Below, piece after piece: positions 1 to 14,356 of a stretch of 64,000 nt of DNA (its first letter is position 1; every line of letters starts with the position of its first letter). Under the pieces are notes generated by a model that was given only the letters and a program-made list of their open reading frames with translations, did not search any database and had not been told where the DNA came from. Source of the DNA: Temnothorax longispinosus (taxonomy: Eukaryota; Arthropoda; Insecta; Hymenoptera; Formicidae); contig NC_092359.1 in the NCBI RefSeq assembly GCF_030848805.1, forward strand, positions 15,117,102-15,181,101, read 5' to 3'. A program made the translations under genes and the position numbers.

Positions 1-1865
1 CAATTTACACAAACACACAGGTACACGGCGGAGATATTCCCCCGTTCGCGTAATTCAACGATGATTAAACTGCGCCTCATTACAAGAGGTAACAAAATGT
101 AATTGAAATCGCTTGTTGGCCGATATCGATCGCGCCTGTCAGCGCCTATTTATCCGTATAACAGACGAGAGCCATTCTTCGCAGAGCCATTTTTATGTAA
201 AATATATCCAAGAGTGTGTTTGAGTATTAATTAAAACTCCGACGCGCAAATGAAATATCTCGGTGGTGGCGCGGCGCATCGCGTTTTATCGCGTGATAAT
301 ATCGCGCGTGACGAATATTAAATAATAAAATAAGAACAACACAACCGATTACGACTCAGGATTATTTCCGTGATGTAAAGATCTCCGCGCCGCGGAGAGA
401 CCAGCTATTTCTCTCGCCTCTGAAATTGTCGGCTCACTTAGGTCCTGTCCTCCTCCGCCTCCAGCGCTATTAATCAATGAGGAATTCAGCAATTAACGCT
501 CCGGTTTTATTAACGTGTCACCGAAGCTCGCACATCGCACGTGGCGTATGTACAGGAAATATTTATAAAAACACTTTAAAATATCAGTTTGTATTTATTT
601 TATCTATATGTATATATATATGGTTCCGTGACGTACCGCGTTTATTTAAGAAGTATAAAAAATCGACGAACATAGCAATGTGGGCGCAAAACGATTACGT
701 AATAACATAAAAAACAACGTCGAGAACGATACAACGTAAAGTTGCGAAGACCAAATACACCTAAAAGTTTCTCACCGCGAGAAGTAAGATTTATCTCCCC
801 TCCCCCTGCTACCTCCCAAAGGAGCTATTAAATAAATTTATGTCGATATCCTAAATCCCAGAGAAATCGGTCGTTGCTGGTAAATTCAATCCGTACCGGG
901 GGCACACTCTCGTCTCGTCGCTAATCGTAGATCAACTCGACGAATTCGGATCGAAACCTTCGTCCTGAATACACACACCGGAGGGAGGAAAAATCTCTCT
1001 TGGAAGCCTGTGTAAGTCGCGACGAGGGCGAATCGTTTACGAGCGACCGGATGGTTTCTTCGGGAAGCGGCGGTTCCCGGTAATGCGCTCTTTCGCGGAG
1101 AAGCGAATGAGGAACTCGCGTTTACGATTTACGTCGTTACGATTACAGGAGAGATTTCACGGGCTGGAGTCGCCCGACAATATCCGTACGGAGGAGGCGC
1201 GATAAAACTGCAAGCCGCGGGCTATATCGCTCTCTCCGAGATCGGAGATTTCATCTACGCCGACGGCGTCAGTGCCTACTTTCGGTCGTCGATACCATTA
1301 CTTCGTACTAAAAGAAGCGTATAAACGTGGCATTAGGACTAAGACGAGTGTGCACCCGCACCATTTGCTTACTCCGTGCGCAATATACGCGTCGCGACGT
1401 CCTGTCTGTACCTCTTTTATACCATCACTGCGCGACGCCGCGCTGACGTCGCTCCCTTTTGGCAGAACAAGATAAAATCCACTAAAATTCCACGTTCTCG
1501 AGTCTTGATGCTTTCCTCTCCCCAGAATCGAACATTAGACCGCAATTTAAAATATAGAGATCAGACTGTCTCAAGACGAACTTCGTTCGAGTTTCTTTAC
1601 TGAATTGCGATTACAAATATGATGTTACGAATATCGAATTAACTATCAAAATATATCTGTTATATACTATGTGATGTGTCAAGAACAATATTTCAGATAA
1701 GCTTTTTAAAACGCGATTATGAGCACGGTATTAAGTTTGTCATGAGCTGTCTATCTTGTATGATATATTATTTTACAAGTATTTATTTTCGATATACACC
1801 ATGGCCAAAGCACGGAACATTTTTATTAATAAATTACAGCAAGGACAATAAATTGTCTAAATAGA
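1..1865. other. No gene seen; mixed CpG-rich and AT-rich sequence
   Basis: No conserved protein, RNA gene or repeat was recognised. About 880-1480 is CpG-rich compared with its surroundings, as insect promoter-proximal or conserved noncoding DNA often is. The open frames here are short (below 80 codons), overlap each other in different frames, and have no recognisable domain or splice structure. Confidence 0.6.
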
Positions 1866-2035
1866 GAAAATTTCATCTTTGGTCGGGCCGAATTTTAAGT
1901 AGCCTAATAATAATATTTTTGTATAAATTTTGTATTTATATACGTATTTAGCAAACTGCGCGCCGATTATTTGTCGAACTTGAAACGCAATTTCCCGTTG
2001 GAACAGTAAATCCACATACTTAAATTGATTAATCG
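1866..2035 (-). repeat. Headless fragment of a SINE-like interspersed repeat
   Basis: This stretch aligns with 42769-42912 in the same orientation. Shared blocks include a TCTAATAATAATATTT-like block, the nearly identical core ACTGCGCGCCGATTATT (1956-1972), and a final AAATTGAT block. The other copy is followed on its plus-strand right side by a tRNA-like head, so the transcribed strand is taken as minus. This copy has no such head and is probably 5'-truncated. The family name is not known. Confidence 0.6.
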
Positions 2036-4195
2036 ACTAAAAAATAAATATTCTCTTTATACATTAATTTCTTGTATCACAAACAATTTTAAGTAAAGAA
2101 TTGCTTACGCATAGAGTCATAAATAATTTTAGATAACGAGTGATGCATAGAATTACAATTTAAAAAATAAAAAATTGCTGGTGCGTAAAATCTTTCTGTA
2201 AAGATAGGATTTTATATAAGGATTGTAATTTTAAGAATATAAAACTTTGCGATCTTTTTAATGTTAAATTTTTAATTATTGATTAACTATTGTTTTACAT
2301 ATTTAAAAAATTGACTGTATCTTTTGAGAAATATGTGTAATTAATAATTAGGCTTATTACAATTTCTAAACACGTTCCTTATTTTTAGCCAAGATATATC
2401 ACAAATAATCCGAGATGCGTTGGCGAGTGTATTTGCTCGACTGTAGTACAGATGGACTCGCATCTCCGAGTTCGAAATAGTTGCTGTGTTGACACTGTTC
2501 GGCCGTGAAGATACGAGCAAATATAACGGAAATTGTACGCGACGGCATGTACGTTCTTGAATTATTTATAAAGCAACTACAAAATATCAAAGAGAATGAA
2601 CAAGAAAATTTCAACTATTATAAACAGATAAATAAATTGAGAGAATAAATTAACATATTAAATACTTAGCAGCAAAGTACATCTCTTGAAAATGTAAAGA
2701 GTTATCTTAAATATATATAGAGAGAAAAATTGTTATATAATTTAAAATTACAAAAATTTGAGTATTAAATTTTTTAAATTAAATTATATTATTTTTTCTA
2801 AGTCTTTCTGTTTTTATAAAATTTTAATTATCACAAATAATTTTTTATTAAATAAAAATCCCTGCAAGATCCAAATAATGTTTTTAGTTATTGAGTTAAA
2901 AAATTACAAAATAGATCCTAATACACGCCTAAATATCAAAACGTAGATGAAACTTTTATATATATAAGTTGATTAATAAATCAAACCGTGAATCGATACG
3001 ATTGAATAATTTTAAAATAGAGGTACGAGAAAGGGGTGACTTGTACGCGAATAAAAGAAAAGAATATATCCAGAGCGATTATAATTCATAAATCATAGTG
3101 AGTTTCGAGTCGAGTCGAGCAATCGCATATATCCGTAGTTCCTTTTTTCCGATGAATTTGCATATCCGGTTGCGCTGTCGGCTCACGAAAATTTGCATGG
3201 CCGGCTGTGCAGCCAGGTAATGGAATTGGTATGGCAGTCTATAATCCGCATTGAGATCGACCGTCTGCTCAACCCGAAAATCAAGCGGTCTACCCTCTAC
3301 GATCGATACCGATAATAACGTGCACGCGGTATGACAATATGGTGAGGGCTAGAAGATTAGAAATTCCATCGCATCCATATTCACTCAAGCAGAACCCATT
3401 AGACATAGCGCGCGTATATGAGAAACAGAACTTTTGTAAATAAAAACATCTTGGAATCTCCGAAACGGATGAAAAAACGACACACGCGGTAAAATAAGGA
3501 AATCGGTCCGCGCTTTCTATATTGCGAACATTGTGGTTAACGAGATCTTTGTCGTCACGCATATAATAACCGATCCTCGTCGAATATTTCGTTTAATATT
3601 CCAGAAATCCCTTCACCCTGTGAAAGAATCGGAGGAAGAACTTGATTGCATAATCAAAAAGGGTTGTACTCTCGAGAACCCAATACGCTTCTCCGTGGAA
3701 ATTCCAAACAAACGATATAAACAACGAGCGGCTTAGAAATTCCGTTGTATCCATGTCCAATCATTTCGGTGAAAGCGAAATGCCAGCGGATAGTCGTTAA
3801 TATTCATCTCCGGCTGCCGGCGCTCTTTAGATTCGTTCTGTCCTCAGAATTGGAAAGGAATCGCAGCTCGATACGTCTCCGGTAAGAAGACAGCCCCGCG
3901 CCTTTTTTTTCGTCTCCGTGCTCCGAGTACCCGCCCTCGTCCTTTTCCTACAAGAAATCGGCTCGCCTCCACCCCATTGGCAGGATATACGTTTCGCATT
4001 ATCGATGCGAAGCGAGTTCGCAGCCGCGCTCTCGAAGGTATCCCGGAATAGTAAGAAGTAAGCACCCCCGAGCGTGCGCGCGAATGTTGAAGTCTGCAAA
4101 GTGAGGAAAGGGCCGCGAAGAAGTGGCGGAAGAGTGTGAAGCAAAAGTTGGACACCCGAAGGAAGGAAAGGAATTACGGGAGAAAAAGAGACGCG

Positions 4196-4198
<3 letters not shown>
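2036..4198. other. No gene seen; AT-rich, then CpG-rich from about 3.75 kb
   Basis: 2036-3000 is very AT-rich without recognisable coding. From about 3750 the sequence becomes CpG-rich (for example 3790-4130), which could be a promoter or 5' untranslated region, but no convincing initiator, start codon or exon could be fixed. Two overlapping minus-strand frames at 3827-4155 have low-complexity Ser/Arg-rich translations and are not accepted as genes. Confidence 0.5.

Positions 4199-4254
<56 letters not shown>
4199..4254. repeat. (GA)n microsatellite
   Basis: An uninterrupted dinucleotide repeat of about 28 GA units, followed at once by a short TCTC tract. The Ser-Leu repeat peptides read on the minus strand here are a by-product of the repeat. 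GAGA tracts can bind GAGA-factor-type proteins in insects; that is inference only. Confidence 0.97.
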
Positions 4255-4256
<2 letters not shown>

Positions 4257-7200
4257 TCTCTTTCTCCCCGTGAAGAGATTCGCTTCGATTAGTAATAAGT
4301 AAGTTGGCGACGTAAGTTCCATCCTGCTCCGAGCTTCGGATTTCGCCTCTTGGACATTCACGGAAAGTTTCTTCTTATTTCAATATCATTATATACACTA
4401 CAAATCGCGAAATACTGCATTAGAGAAGTTCAGCGAGATACGGGAGCAGAGTGAGACTTAACGCCCTTTCTTCAGCGGAGCATTAGGGCGCTACGACACT
4501 AATATTGCACACTGCAAAGTGTAATAACGATGATAAGAAAGAGGAACAAGTGTCGAGGTATCTATTAATGATACGCTCTACGGAAATTACTTGAAATTTC
4601 AAATTACGTCACGATACGCGGGAGTTGTGTAAGAGTATCGCACAGAAGCATGAAAATGTAGTCTTGTCATTATACCTCGATGAAATGTGCGCTAATACGA
4701 AACGCTTCGGTGAGCGCCATAGTTGCTCAATTTGCTAACTTGCACGGAAGCGAAGGAAAACAGACAAGGCAGAACCCTCTTGCTCATTATTTCAACGAGT
4801 TTCTGTACGCAGATTCTCTTAGATTCCTCGTTTATTTGTACATATAACAGATAACTCCAAACAGATACCATTCATATTGTTCGTACGATGAATTATTACA
4901 AATTTATATAAAAACGACTGACAATGAGATAAAAATTTATGTCATACGTGTATAATAAAGAACTTTTAATTTGATATGGGATTGTTTAAATATTCTATTA
5001 TTTCTCTAATATTAGAGAATAGAGTTAAGAAATGCTATATATTCCCAATTATTGGTTTAAAATAAAACTTTATATGAATATCTTTCGTAATGATTAAACC
5101 AGTTGGGTTTTTAATCAGATAGATTTTAAAATACCTGAGATCTTCGAAACAACCAAATTATCAAAGAAATATATATTTCAATATCACGTTAAACGAAAAT
5201 TAAGATATACTTATTTCAAAACTACCAAAACATTGTTGTTCAAACATAAAATTTAAATTAAATATTGCATGAAAAAATATTCTCAAATCCACATTCTTTT
5301 CTTCGCATCTCTCTATTAGATGGAAATATAGGATTTTTTTGCCTAGTAATTTAATTCTTCAAAATGGCTCGAGACCAATAACAAGATTTTGAAAAATTTT
5401 CTAGTCAAATATTTTGCGACTCATACTCATAAGATCTATCAATTTTTTTTTTTATTTTCTTTTTTGTAATATTTTGGTAGAGATTTAGCGAAAAATATCT
5501 TATTACATGTAACAATTCTTATTACATATAACAAGCAGATAACTTACATTACCAATATCTTACTAATATCAGAGTACCTGACCCATCTTAAATTTTGTAA
5601 TTTTGTTTTAATTACATTCAAACAATTATTTTAAGAAAAGTTTTCTTATAAAATTGTATTAAATTGGTAAAAGCTAAAGACTTATTAAATAAATTATCAC
5701 AGTTTGCATATATGTATTTTGTTATAAACTATTTAAAAATTACTTAAACTACTTAATAATCTTCATATCATGGAATGAAATATAAAAATAATTTCTTAAA
5801 AGAAATCAAAAATTAAAAAATAAGATACACTCGTGTGTGATAACAGCCTTTGTTGAAAAAGTCTAAAACGGATCATGATTTGCATTTTACTTATACATAT
5901 ACTTGATAATTAATAATTTTGTGCAAAAAATATAAAACATTAAAAGAATATAATACGTGTAAATAATGTATTACTCACTCACACACGCATATTACTTGCG
6001 TCATGCTTTTCTTAGATTTCCACCTCCTCTCAGGATGTCAAAGCTGTCGCTCTTATATATCACTCGCGAGTAATTACGGTCACGCGCAAGCTATATAGTT
6101 TGAAAATAAGTCTCTTACGCGATACTTTGTATGGCACTTTAAAAAACAAGATGCGACGAACCGTCCGCGGTTTACTTATACACTCAGTGACGATTTGTCG
6201 TGAATCCATTGGATAGTGGTCACAGTGCATGAAATGCGCAAACCACATAAGAGCCATTGAACAACTCGTGGTAATGCAATGTCTCTGGTACACTTGCTTC
6301 CTTGTCGTTAGATTTTCAGATCCTCGGAGTACTAAGTTCTATCGCCACGTTAAGGTATACTGTTAAGGTATACCGGAAAAATATGCAAGATACATGTATG
6401 AATACAAATGTTGTTATAGAAACAATTGTCACAAAACAATAATTTGTAATTTTTATTCTCTATCACTTTGAAATATCTCTTCAAAATGAGAATAAATCCC
6501 GAGAAGTATATACTTCGATAAAGAATCATTGTCCCGATAGATTTATGAATTATTACTCGCATAGTCTAGTAACCGCTTATTATAATAATTATAAGAAACG
6601 ATATAATTTGGTATCTTTTAATATTCATTATAAAATTTCGAGAGATAATACGATAATACTCACGTCACTACTTGATCAAATATCAATGTGCAAATGCAAA
6701 TAACGCGACAATCTTGCATACTCGCTGTCATAAATGTCAAAACCAAGGCTGCACGTTGTATGCCATATAAATAAATACCAAACCCGATTGCTATTATTTC
6801 AAAGTATTTAATATCTTATAAAGGAATAAATTTTTCTTAGTATATTTTTTGCGTTTCATGAAACTCCACATTAAGTCCAATAAATTTCTATTATTAAATC
6901 TATATATCAATTAAAAAGCAAACTCTATCTAATTTGTTATTGGAAAAAGTATATTAAATTAATGTGTTATTTTTACTTTATGCAGTTTTGTATCGCGAGA
7001 AAAATAAAATTATGTGATTTTAATAAGTCAAGAGAGATCTTGTAATTTTTATAATTGTGAAAGTAAATTTCAATTGCAAATTAATTAAGGTTGTACTAAT
7101 TGTCAGAATACGATTTGTATTAATTTTCCTTTGATATAAGTACATGATATCTTGCTTTTAAAAGTTCTTCATCTAAAAATAAATTTTGTAGATGTTATAT

Positions 7201-9100
7201 TAAAATACAAGTACGTTACACAAGTCAAGTGTAAAATGCATAATACTTATGTTTGTTGGCTATTGAAACATAATGAAAAGAAATGAATTTTACATCATAC
7301 ATCTTTGTATACGTAATAGTCATATTAATATTGACCTATAAATACGTATACTTAATTATCATATAATGGAAATCACATTAACGATGAATTCATCAACGCT
7401 CATCAATTATGTACCACTATGTGATACACAATTATGTGTTAATATGTATCTTGATTCATGATTATTTATATGAGAATAAATAACGCTGTGAAAAATGTTA
7501 CCGGAAAATGTGAAAATTATCATATTAATGGGATATTTTTTTTCGCAGTGACTCTTTGTAATGCAGATTAGATACAGTCCTTTTTACGTAAGGACGCAAT
7601 TAGTTTTTCGATTTCGGTGAGACGCGCTCCTGAAACGCTATTTCAAATTTACTTTCTTCGATACAGGAGTTAGTCATTATATTGATTCCCCCCGGGTTCA
7701 ATCAGCAGAATTTTTTCTTCTCGCATAAACGTTTCATTTGCATGCAAATAATGGCGTCTGTGGCGCACAGTTCCGGTCCTTTGTCTTGCTTTACCATCGG
7801 TTCAGGTGCAAATTCGCGACAGTCTAATTCCATCGACTACAAATTGCGTTGAGCCGGCAAATACGGAAGCGTATAATATTCGTATATACAGATTATCCCG
7901 ATCTTCCTTTTCTTTTTACAATTTTACATCCAACGATTCTTCGATCAATTTCAAGTAGATTCTTCCCCAACGAGAATCTAATTGTACACTGTACTTCTTC
8001 AGAAATCTTTAATATTCAACGTAATAATATTTATAAAATGTTATCTCTTATATAATGAAGAGAGAGATATGTAATCTGTAAAAAAAAATGTAACGCAAGC
8101 CATTGCAATAGATCACTGTCAAAAAGAGAAAGAGAGAAAAAAAAGGGAAAATATATATAGAAGATTTGATATAAACCGCGTGGGGGATGCACGATGAAAT
8201 CTGCATGTTTTGACAATCAGAACGAAACGGTTTCAAGTATCTCGCGGATTGGCAATTTGATTGAACGTGGAAATGAGTTATCAGAAATGGAAATCAAATT
8301 TCGAAGCAGGAAACGGTAGATACGATCCAAAATCGACTGGTAAGTTCGTTGCCGAGCGCGATGCAATATATCCCGCTTTATCTGATGGTGTGATCATCCT
8401 TCGCGACAATCACATGTTGTAAGCACTAACTAGATCATACATATTCATGACGAAGTACTTCATTTGTTTGCTTTCATTATCCTTCATTCCATAAAAACCT
8501 TTTATCATTCTCTGTTTCGTTAAGCTTTGTGAAGATACTCGCGTTGCGCTATGGATATATCTTTATTACGGCGTACTGTATTAAAGGTAATAAAAGATGA
8601 ATATTATCCATTTTGAAGCATAGATTTTAACAAAGTTAAAATATATATGAAGAGAGCTAAAACATTAATAGATAATATTTCATATGTCGATAAAACGTTA
8701 ATAGACTGCGCAAAATGTAATATCTGCAGAACTGCAAGCAGAAATATTATAATGTCACGTGTGTTTTGCCGCGGAGAAACTTGTTCGATTGGATAGCAAT
8801 CAGTACACGGTCGCATAATTGTTGTCAAAGTTAATAACAAAAAAAAAAATATATATATATCCAACGCAGCTGTATTCCGCTTAATCTAACGAGAGTAGTA
8901 CTATCGTTTCGAAGAAAACAACTTGTTTTACGTAAAAAAAGCAATTACGCTTGGCTGTTGAAACTGTTATAAAGAGAACTATCGACACGAGTGACGTTGA
9001 TGGAGAACGGTGCCATCCCCGTTTGTTTCGCCCGTGTCACATCCTGATTGCAACCCCCTTTTCCTTGCCCCTTTTGGATTCAACGTGTTTACCTAGGGCG
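4255..9100. other. No gene seen; long AT-rich stretch
   Basis: About 4.8 kb of AT-rich sequence with many stops in all frames. No conserved protein, tRNA or mobile-element terminus was recognised. 5900-6300 and 7560-7850 are slightly less AT-rich but carry no convincing exon. Confidence 0.6.
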
Positions 9101-9147
9101 ATTCAACGACGTATAACATTGTAATCTGTTATACGTGGCGTCGAATG
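9101..9147. repeat. Short imperfect hairpin
   Basis: The arm containing ACGTATAACA (about 9109-9118) pairs with TGTTATACGT (about 9127-9136), and pairing continues outward with small bulges (ATTCAACG against GGCGTCGAAT). It is too short to be assigned to an element family. It could be the core of a small MITE or a structured site. Confidence 0.5.
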
Positions 9148-10899
9148 CGTTATGACAGAGAGACGGCGATGCATCCAACCTCCCCTTTGGCCACATTTGA
9201 GAGGAGGTGGACGACGTTAACGGCGTTGTCGCGGCACCCGGAGAAATTTCAGGCTTCGGAGAGTCAACGTTTCCGACTCGATGCGACCCGACAAATAATT
9301 GGCCATCCGCCAAATACCGGCTCTACACGTGCTAAATGTCACCCGTTAGGCGAAGTCGCTAGAGAGAGAGAGCCCCGTCGCGACGACGAATTTCGCTTGT
9401 GATTTTCGCCGCACCGCGATCTGACAGCGGACATGTGGCGATGGACATGTAATTCACGCGATGGCGTGCTATTGCGAAGGCAATAGTTAGCGGTACAATA
9501 GTCAGCAATAGTTCACGCCCAACTTACTATTTTCGTCGCGGAGACGCGGTCAATGACCGTATCCGCCGATATATTCCCTTTGTCGTTTTATGGACAACTA
9601 TGAACGACGTTTCTTGAACTTGTTTACAACGGACTGTAATGGTAATTTTTTATTAGTCTGGAGAAAATTATTTATAAACTGCAACAATATATCTAAAGCA
9701 TACTTGTTTGTAATTATATCTGATTCAGTTTTACTACGGTTTTGTTATTTGAGAATTTCTGCTTTCTAAATTGCATTTTTTTCAATATACACATATTTTT
9801 AACGTTTAATGTTTTTATGTATGCGGATTGTCAAATTGAACAATTAAATTCTGCCGATCTGTACAGGAACGTATAGAAACGTTCACCAAATTATAAGTAT
9901 TGCAATTTTGCAGACTGTCTAATTTGCTAATTATAACGCAATAATGATTAAATGGGGCAATGATTTGCGGTTTAATTGAGTAACGGGTTAAGCACACACA
10001 GGTGCAATTTACCACGAGTTAAGTGAACCGTAATGAAGGTAGCCCATCGAATGAAGTGGCCTCGGAGATCGATTGACGAGAGGAGAACGAACGTGTCGTT
10101 AACAAAGTAATTTTTCAAACGAGCAAGCATTATTCCTGAGTTAAGCCGATGAGGGGGGTTTATCGAACGCGCACGTCGGCAAAACAAATGGTCATTCGGC
10201 GTATATAATTCTCCTATATTCTGTTTGCGAAATTCACTGTGTAGGTGTACGATGTATATGTACTCGTACGTCAGACGGAGAGGCAGAAATATTATATTTC
10301 GTATCCGGCATTGTGCAAATGAGATAATTTCCCGAGTGTGATGTGAGACGTTATTATTCTCATAATTAAAAGTTGAGCACCTAACTTGCAACGGCTCTAT
10401 AATTTTCCTAATTATTCCGGGAAGCGAGTTCCTTTTTGTGGCCACGAATAGAGCCGATCGTTGACCTCTTCCACCCATTTAGTAATATTCAATATTTCAC
10501 GTGCTTCGCGAGCAATCCTGACGTGTCCCTGCCAGATCTCATAAAAACTTTATTCGCAGGACGTGGACGTTACAATGACATCGCCCTGTGTCTCAGAAAG
10601 TAGAAAGGTAATATCTGATGTTCAGTCCGCGGCGGTAATGCGAAGAAAACTTACGTTTCCACTGGGTATACTTTCTTAAAAATTGATGCTTTTACCATGG
10701 ACACGCCGCGGTAGAATCGATGCCGCGATGGTGGAAACTTTTCTATTTCATACCGAAATAACGTTAATCTGTTTTAATACTAATAAAGTTGTATAACACA
10801 TCTCAGAGAGATTATTTTCATGAAGAAGAAGAAGAAAAGTTATATCTATACTTAGTAATATATAATTTAAAAAAATTGAGTATGTTTTATAAAAATAGC

Positions 10900-10903
<4 letters not shown>
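9148..10903. other. No accepted gene; one long minus-strand open frame inside
   Basis: 9150-9560 is CpG-rich, and the rest is AT-rich. A 168-codon frame lies on the minus strand at 9972-10478. Its translation has no recognisable motif, signal peptide or membrane segment, and it is only slightly longer than expected by chance for 64 kb read in six frames. It is recorded as a low-priority candidate and not called as a CDS. Confidence 0.45.

Positions 10904-10947
<44 letters not shown>
10904..10947. repeat. (CT)n microsatellite
   Basis: A pure dinucleotide tract of about 21 TC/CT units in AT-rich surroundings, without coding context. Confidence 0.97.
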
Positions 10948-10951
<4 letters not shown>

Positions 10952-12861
10952 TATTTTTTGAAAAGCGCAGATTTATCTTGGATCTAATTTGCGCAATAAC
11001 ATTTCTTTTACACAGTACATAAACATCTAATTTGTACCTCAAAGATAACTTAAAAATTTGAAAAATTGATTTTCACAAAGAATCAGCTAAATTATTTTCG
11101 ATTATCTATATATAGTATATGATACATTTTCTGATTTATTAACGATCGCTGCTCGAAGCAGAAGACCCGATGGCGTGTGGCGAAAGCATGAGAAAAATAC
11201 GAGTCGCCATGCACGTACGACGAAGAGTCGTAAACCATCAGCCGTAAAGCCCAAGCATTTACGGGACGCGTCGCACACTGGAATCAGAGTCTTTTCACGA
11301 GAAACTTTTTCACACCGCACTCACAGTTACAACGTTTCATTCAGAAAAATCGCAGCTGTGATGATGAATTAAGGCTGAATTTATCGCAAACCGTACAATA
11401 TTATACGCATAAACATATGAGTAAAAATACGTACGTACGAAAATTTTAATTGGGACAATAAAATTGATTTTATTTTCTGGTTTACTTTCTCTTGACTATA
11501 TATAGGATAAGATATACTCCACAGTTTTTTACAATGTAAGTCTCTACTTCGTTTAATCTTGAAATTATATTAATTATTACAAACTTGTTGTCATCAAATT
11601 TACGATAAGAAATATTTAACGTTGAAAGCTTTTTACAACATCACTGTGCGTTTTATTACAAAACGAATAAAAGAATAAATGGCAAAATAAAATGATATCT
11701 AATTGGATTAAGAACCTATAGTGCAGATTGCGATGTCACTTGCAGCAGTACGGTTGAGATCAAGTGGGATCTTATGAATCGTTCTCTTGTCCAACGTAAT
11801 AACGAAATATAATAAATAGCATGTTGTTACCAGCTCTGGCAAACCTCCAGGCTGTTGCCGACATGAATCGTCGTCGAAAGCTATAAAAGGGATATAAAGG
11901 GATAAAGCTCAGAGAACAATAACATTTGACCTAATAGAAAATATAATTAGAGAAAGTAATATGTCGACAGAGTTTCGTATTAAAACAATTAGAATTTAAA
12001 TATAGCATGCACATCCTTTTTAAGTAAAATACTGAGCCGGCTAACGATGCAACAGAAACACTGTCATTAGTGTAAAATTGTCATTTCATTGCAATCTATC
12101 TTCCTACAGTTTTTATGAGAGCCTAAATACGTCTTAGAAATATTTTCGCTCTTCTGATACAGTAATATATACAGCTAAATTGACTTCTCATTATTCAAGT
12201 GGACGTATTAATCTCACAAGTGCCATTTTTTCTCGTTCTCATAAATAGAAGCAGTACTGTCCCCAACAGGTTTATTAATCCAATGAGCCATGAGTGTAAA
12301 AATACGCAGCTGAGTGTCGGTAGATTTATCATGTCAGCGGACGGACACAAAGACGAATGTCCCGTAACAATTAATGACTGTTACTCCTCCGCGATAACGA
12401 GAGCATTTGAGGAAAAGCATCATTGAAAGCGGTCACAATATACCGTGCGATCATTAATAAAACAAGTTCCAAATTTTACCAGGTATTAAAATGAATATAA
12501 AATTAGAGAGTTTCAACGGAAAAATATGTATATCACACATACACGCACACACATATATACCTACACACCTACACACAATGGCAGTTTAATAACAGCCAAT
12601 TTTTTAATCCTTAAATCCGATATAAACGCGGAAAAACAACATTAATAATAACACATGTAGCATACAGTACATTTAATGTGATTATGAATTTGTGCACATT
12701 AAATTAACTTAATCTGAGTAAACAGAAAATCTTGTGTCGCAGCAAATTGTAGAGCATATTTTATTCTATAACAAATTTTGTAGTTTTAATTCAAAATTTT
12801 TGTATATTTGTTTCTTTTTTTATATACATATATATTTATCTCGATATTTATTAAATTAAAC
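10948..12861. other. No gene seen
   Basis: AT-rich sequence with a small CpG-richer patch at about 11150-11300. 12530-12580 is a degenerate CA/TA-rich tract (ACACACAC and ATATATAC mixtures). No domain, RNA gene or element terminus was recognised. Confidence 0.55.
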
Positions 12862-13022
12862 TGTATAATATATAAACATTATATACAATATAATACTTGA
12901 CGTATTTAGCCATATATGTATATGTATATACTAAGAATGGATTCGCTACAAATTATACAATGTATTCTATAGCTAAACACGTATCAAGTATTATATTGTA
13001 TATAATGTTTATATTATATACA
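12862..13022. repeat. Small palindromic element (about 50-bp inverted arms)
   Basis: The left arm (12862-12911) reads through TAAACATTATATACAATA and AATACTTGACGTATTTAGCC. The right arm (about 12970-13022) is its near-complete reverse complement, with AGTATTATATTGTATATAAT as the best block. The spacer is about 60 bp and AT-rich. The shape is that of a MITE or foldback remnant. No convincing target duplication was seen. Confidence 0.7.
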
Positions 13023-14356
13023 CATTTTAATTGAATTGAATTCGTAACAGGTCAAGCGTAAAAACTTTAAATTGCGAGATTATCTTTGAAATTCAGTCGT
13101 TGACTTAAATCCTGTAAAAAATCCTTCTCATTTCCGTTATAATTCAAATAATTCTTTCGCCGCTTCGGTTATCTGTAAATTGATTAGCAAAGTCTGTTTA
13201 AAAAGTCGACTTTAACTGACGCGTAAAGCCGATTAAAACGCAACATCGGAAACTTGTTAATCTCGTTAGAAAAGTGCAGATAGTAGCAGTATAGCTAAAT
13301 TATGATCCGCGAAAAAGGAGGACGAAATTACAACGACTATAACTAGAGTTCGCGCTCGTTTCAGGCTTCACAGGCGCAACTGTTCAAATTATTTCCTCGT
13401 TCTAGAGAAATTACTATCGTGTACTTTTTGCCGAGGTTCTTTGCATCTTCCTGCCAACGTTATCCGACGGCGACCGGCACGGCCCTTCCGGTAATTTGCT
13501 TTTTCCCCTCCCGGGTTTGCTTGGCTCCTTTCTGCGCAGTGGTGCCCACCACTCTTCTTTCTTGAAAATTTAATCGCGGAGCCGCGACGTCGCCTTTAAT
13601 GCGATTCTTCGCCGCGTTCCTCCTTTTACCTTGCCTCGTTTTACCGAAGTTTTATTTCATGCCGTCGACATCCGCCGACGCGAGACTTTCTAAAAGAGCC
13701 ATCCGCGTTCGTTGCGGTTAATAACGGCAACCTTTTCCCGAGGACACTCGCTAGATCTTAAAGAAAGAAAGAAAGAAAAACACATCGGTGTGTTTCGGTA
13801 TTGCGGCATCGGTTAAATATCGCCAGCACCACCGGAAAGGTCGGAATAAATCGGTTTTCGATATTAACGAATGCCGTTCCGAGAATTGGTTAGCGAAATT
13901 AAATACGTTCCTCTGGTTTGGAGCGCGGAACCATGGTCTAAATTTTGCAATCGTAAGCTAGGATCCGCAGGAACCAATTTCGACTTCTACATTCAATTTC
14001 GTCTTACTTCAACTCTTCGTTCAAATACGTTAACGTTTTAAGAACGCTTACAACGGCGAACGAAGCGTATAATATGATATTCAGCCAGTCGTGAAATTGC
14101 GAGATACTACAAGAGATTCTGAATCGTAATTTTTATGAAAAATCTCATCTTGGATAATCGCGGACGTAACATGACGGAAACGTACTTGTCCTGCATAAGA
14201 TCCTACTTGACTTTATGAAGCGCAAAATTAGCATTTGTTATTAATTTCATCCAATTTAAAGGATAATTAATTATTACAATTAATTTAACGAGACAATCGA
14301 CGTTTTTATAATATTTTAAATTTAAATCGTAAATAATGTAGAAGATATCTTATTTA
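13023..14356. other. No gene seen; CpG-rich patch at about 13.35-13.95 kb
   Basis: The patch at 13350-13950 is GC- and CpG-rich, with pyrimidine-rich runs and a short (AAAG)n tract at about 13761-13779. It may be a conserved noncoding or promoter-like segment. No exon with clear splice sites could be placed. Confidence 0.5.

Noticed and set aside
3999..4361. Ser-Leu repeat protein frame
   Set aside because: It is the translation of a (GA)n microsatellite.
9972..10478. 168-codon open frame on the minus strand
   Set aside because: No motif, signal peptide or codon bias; the length is borderline for chance in 64 kb of six-frame sequence.
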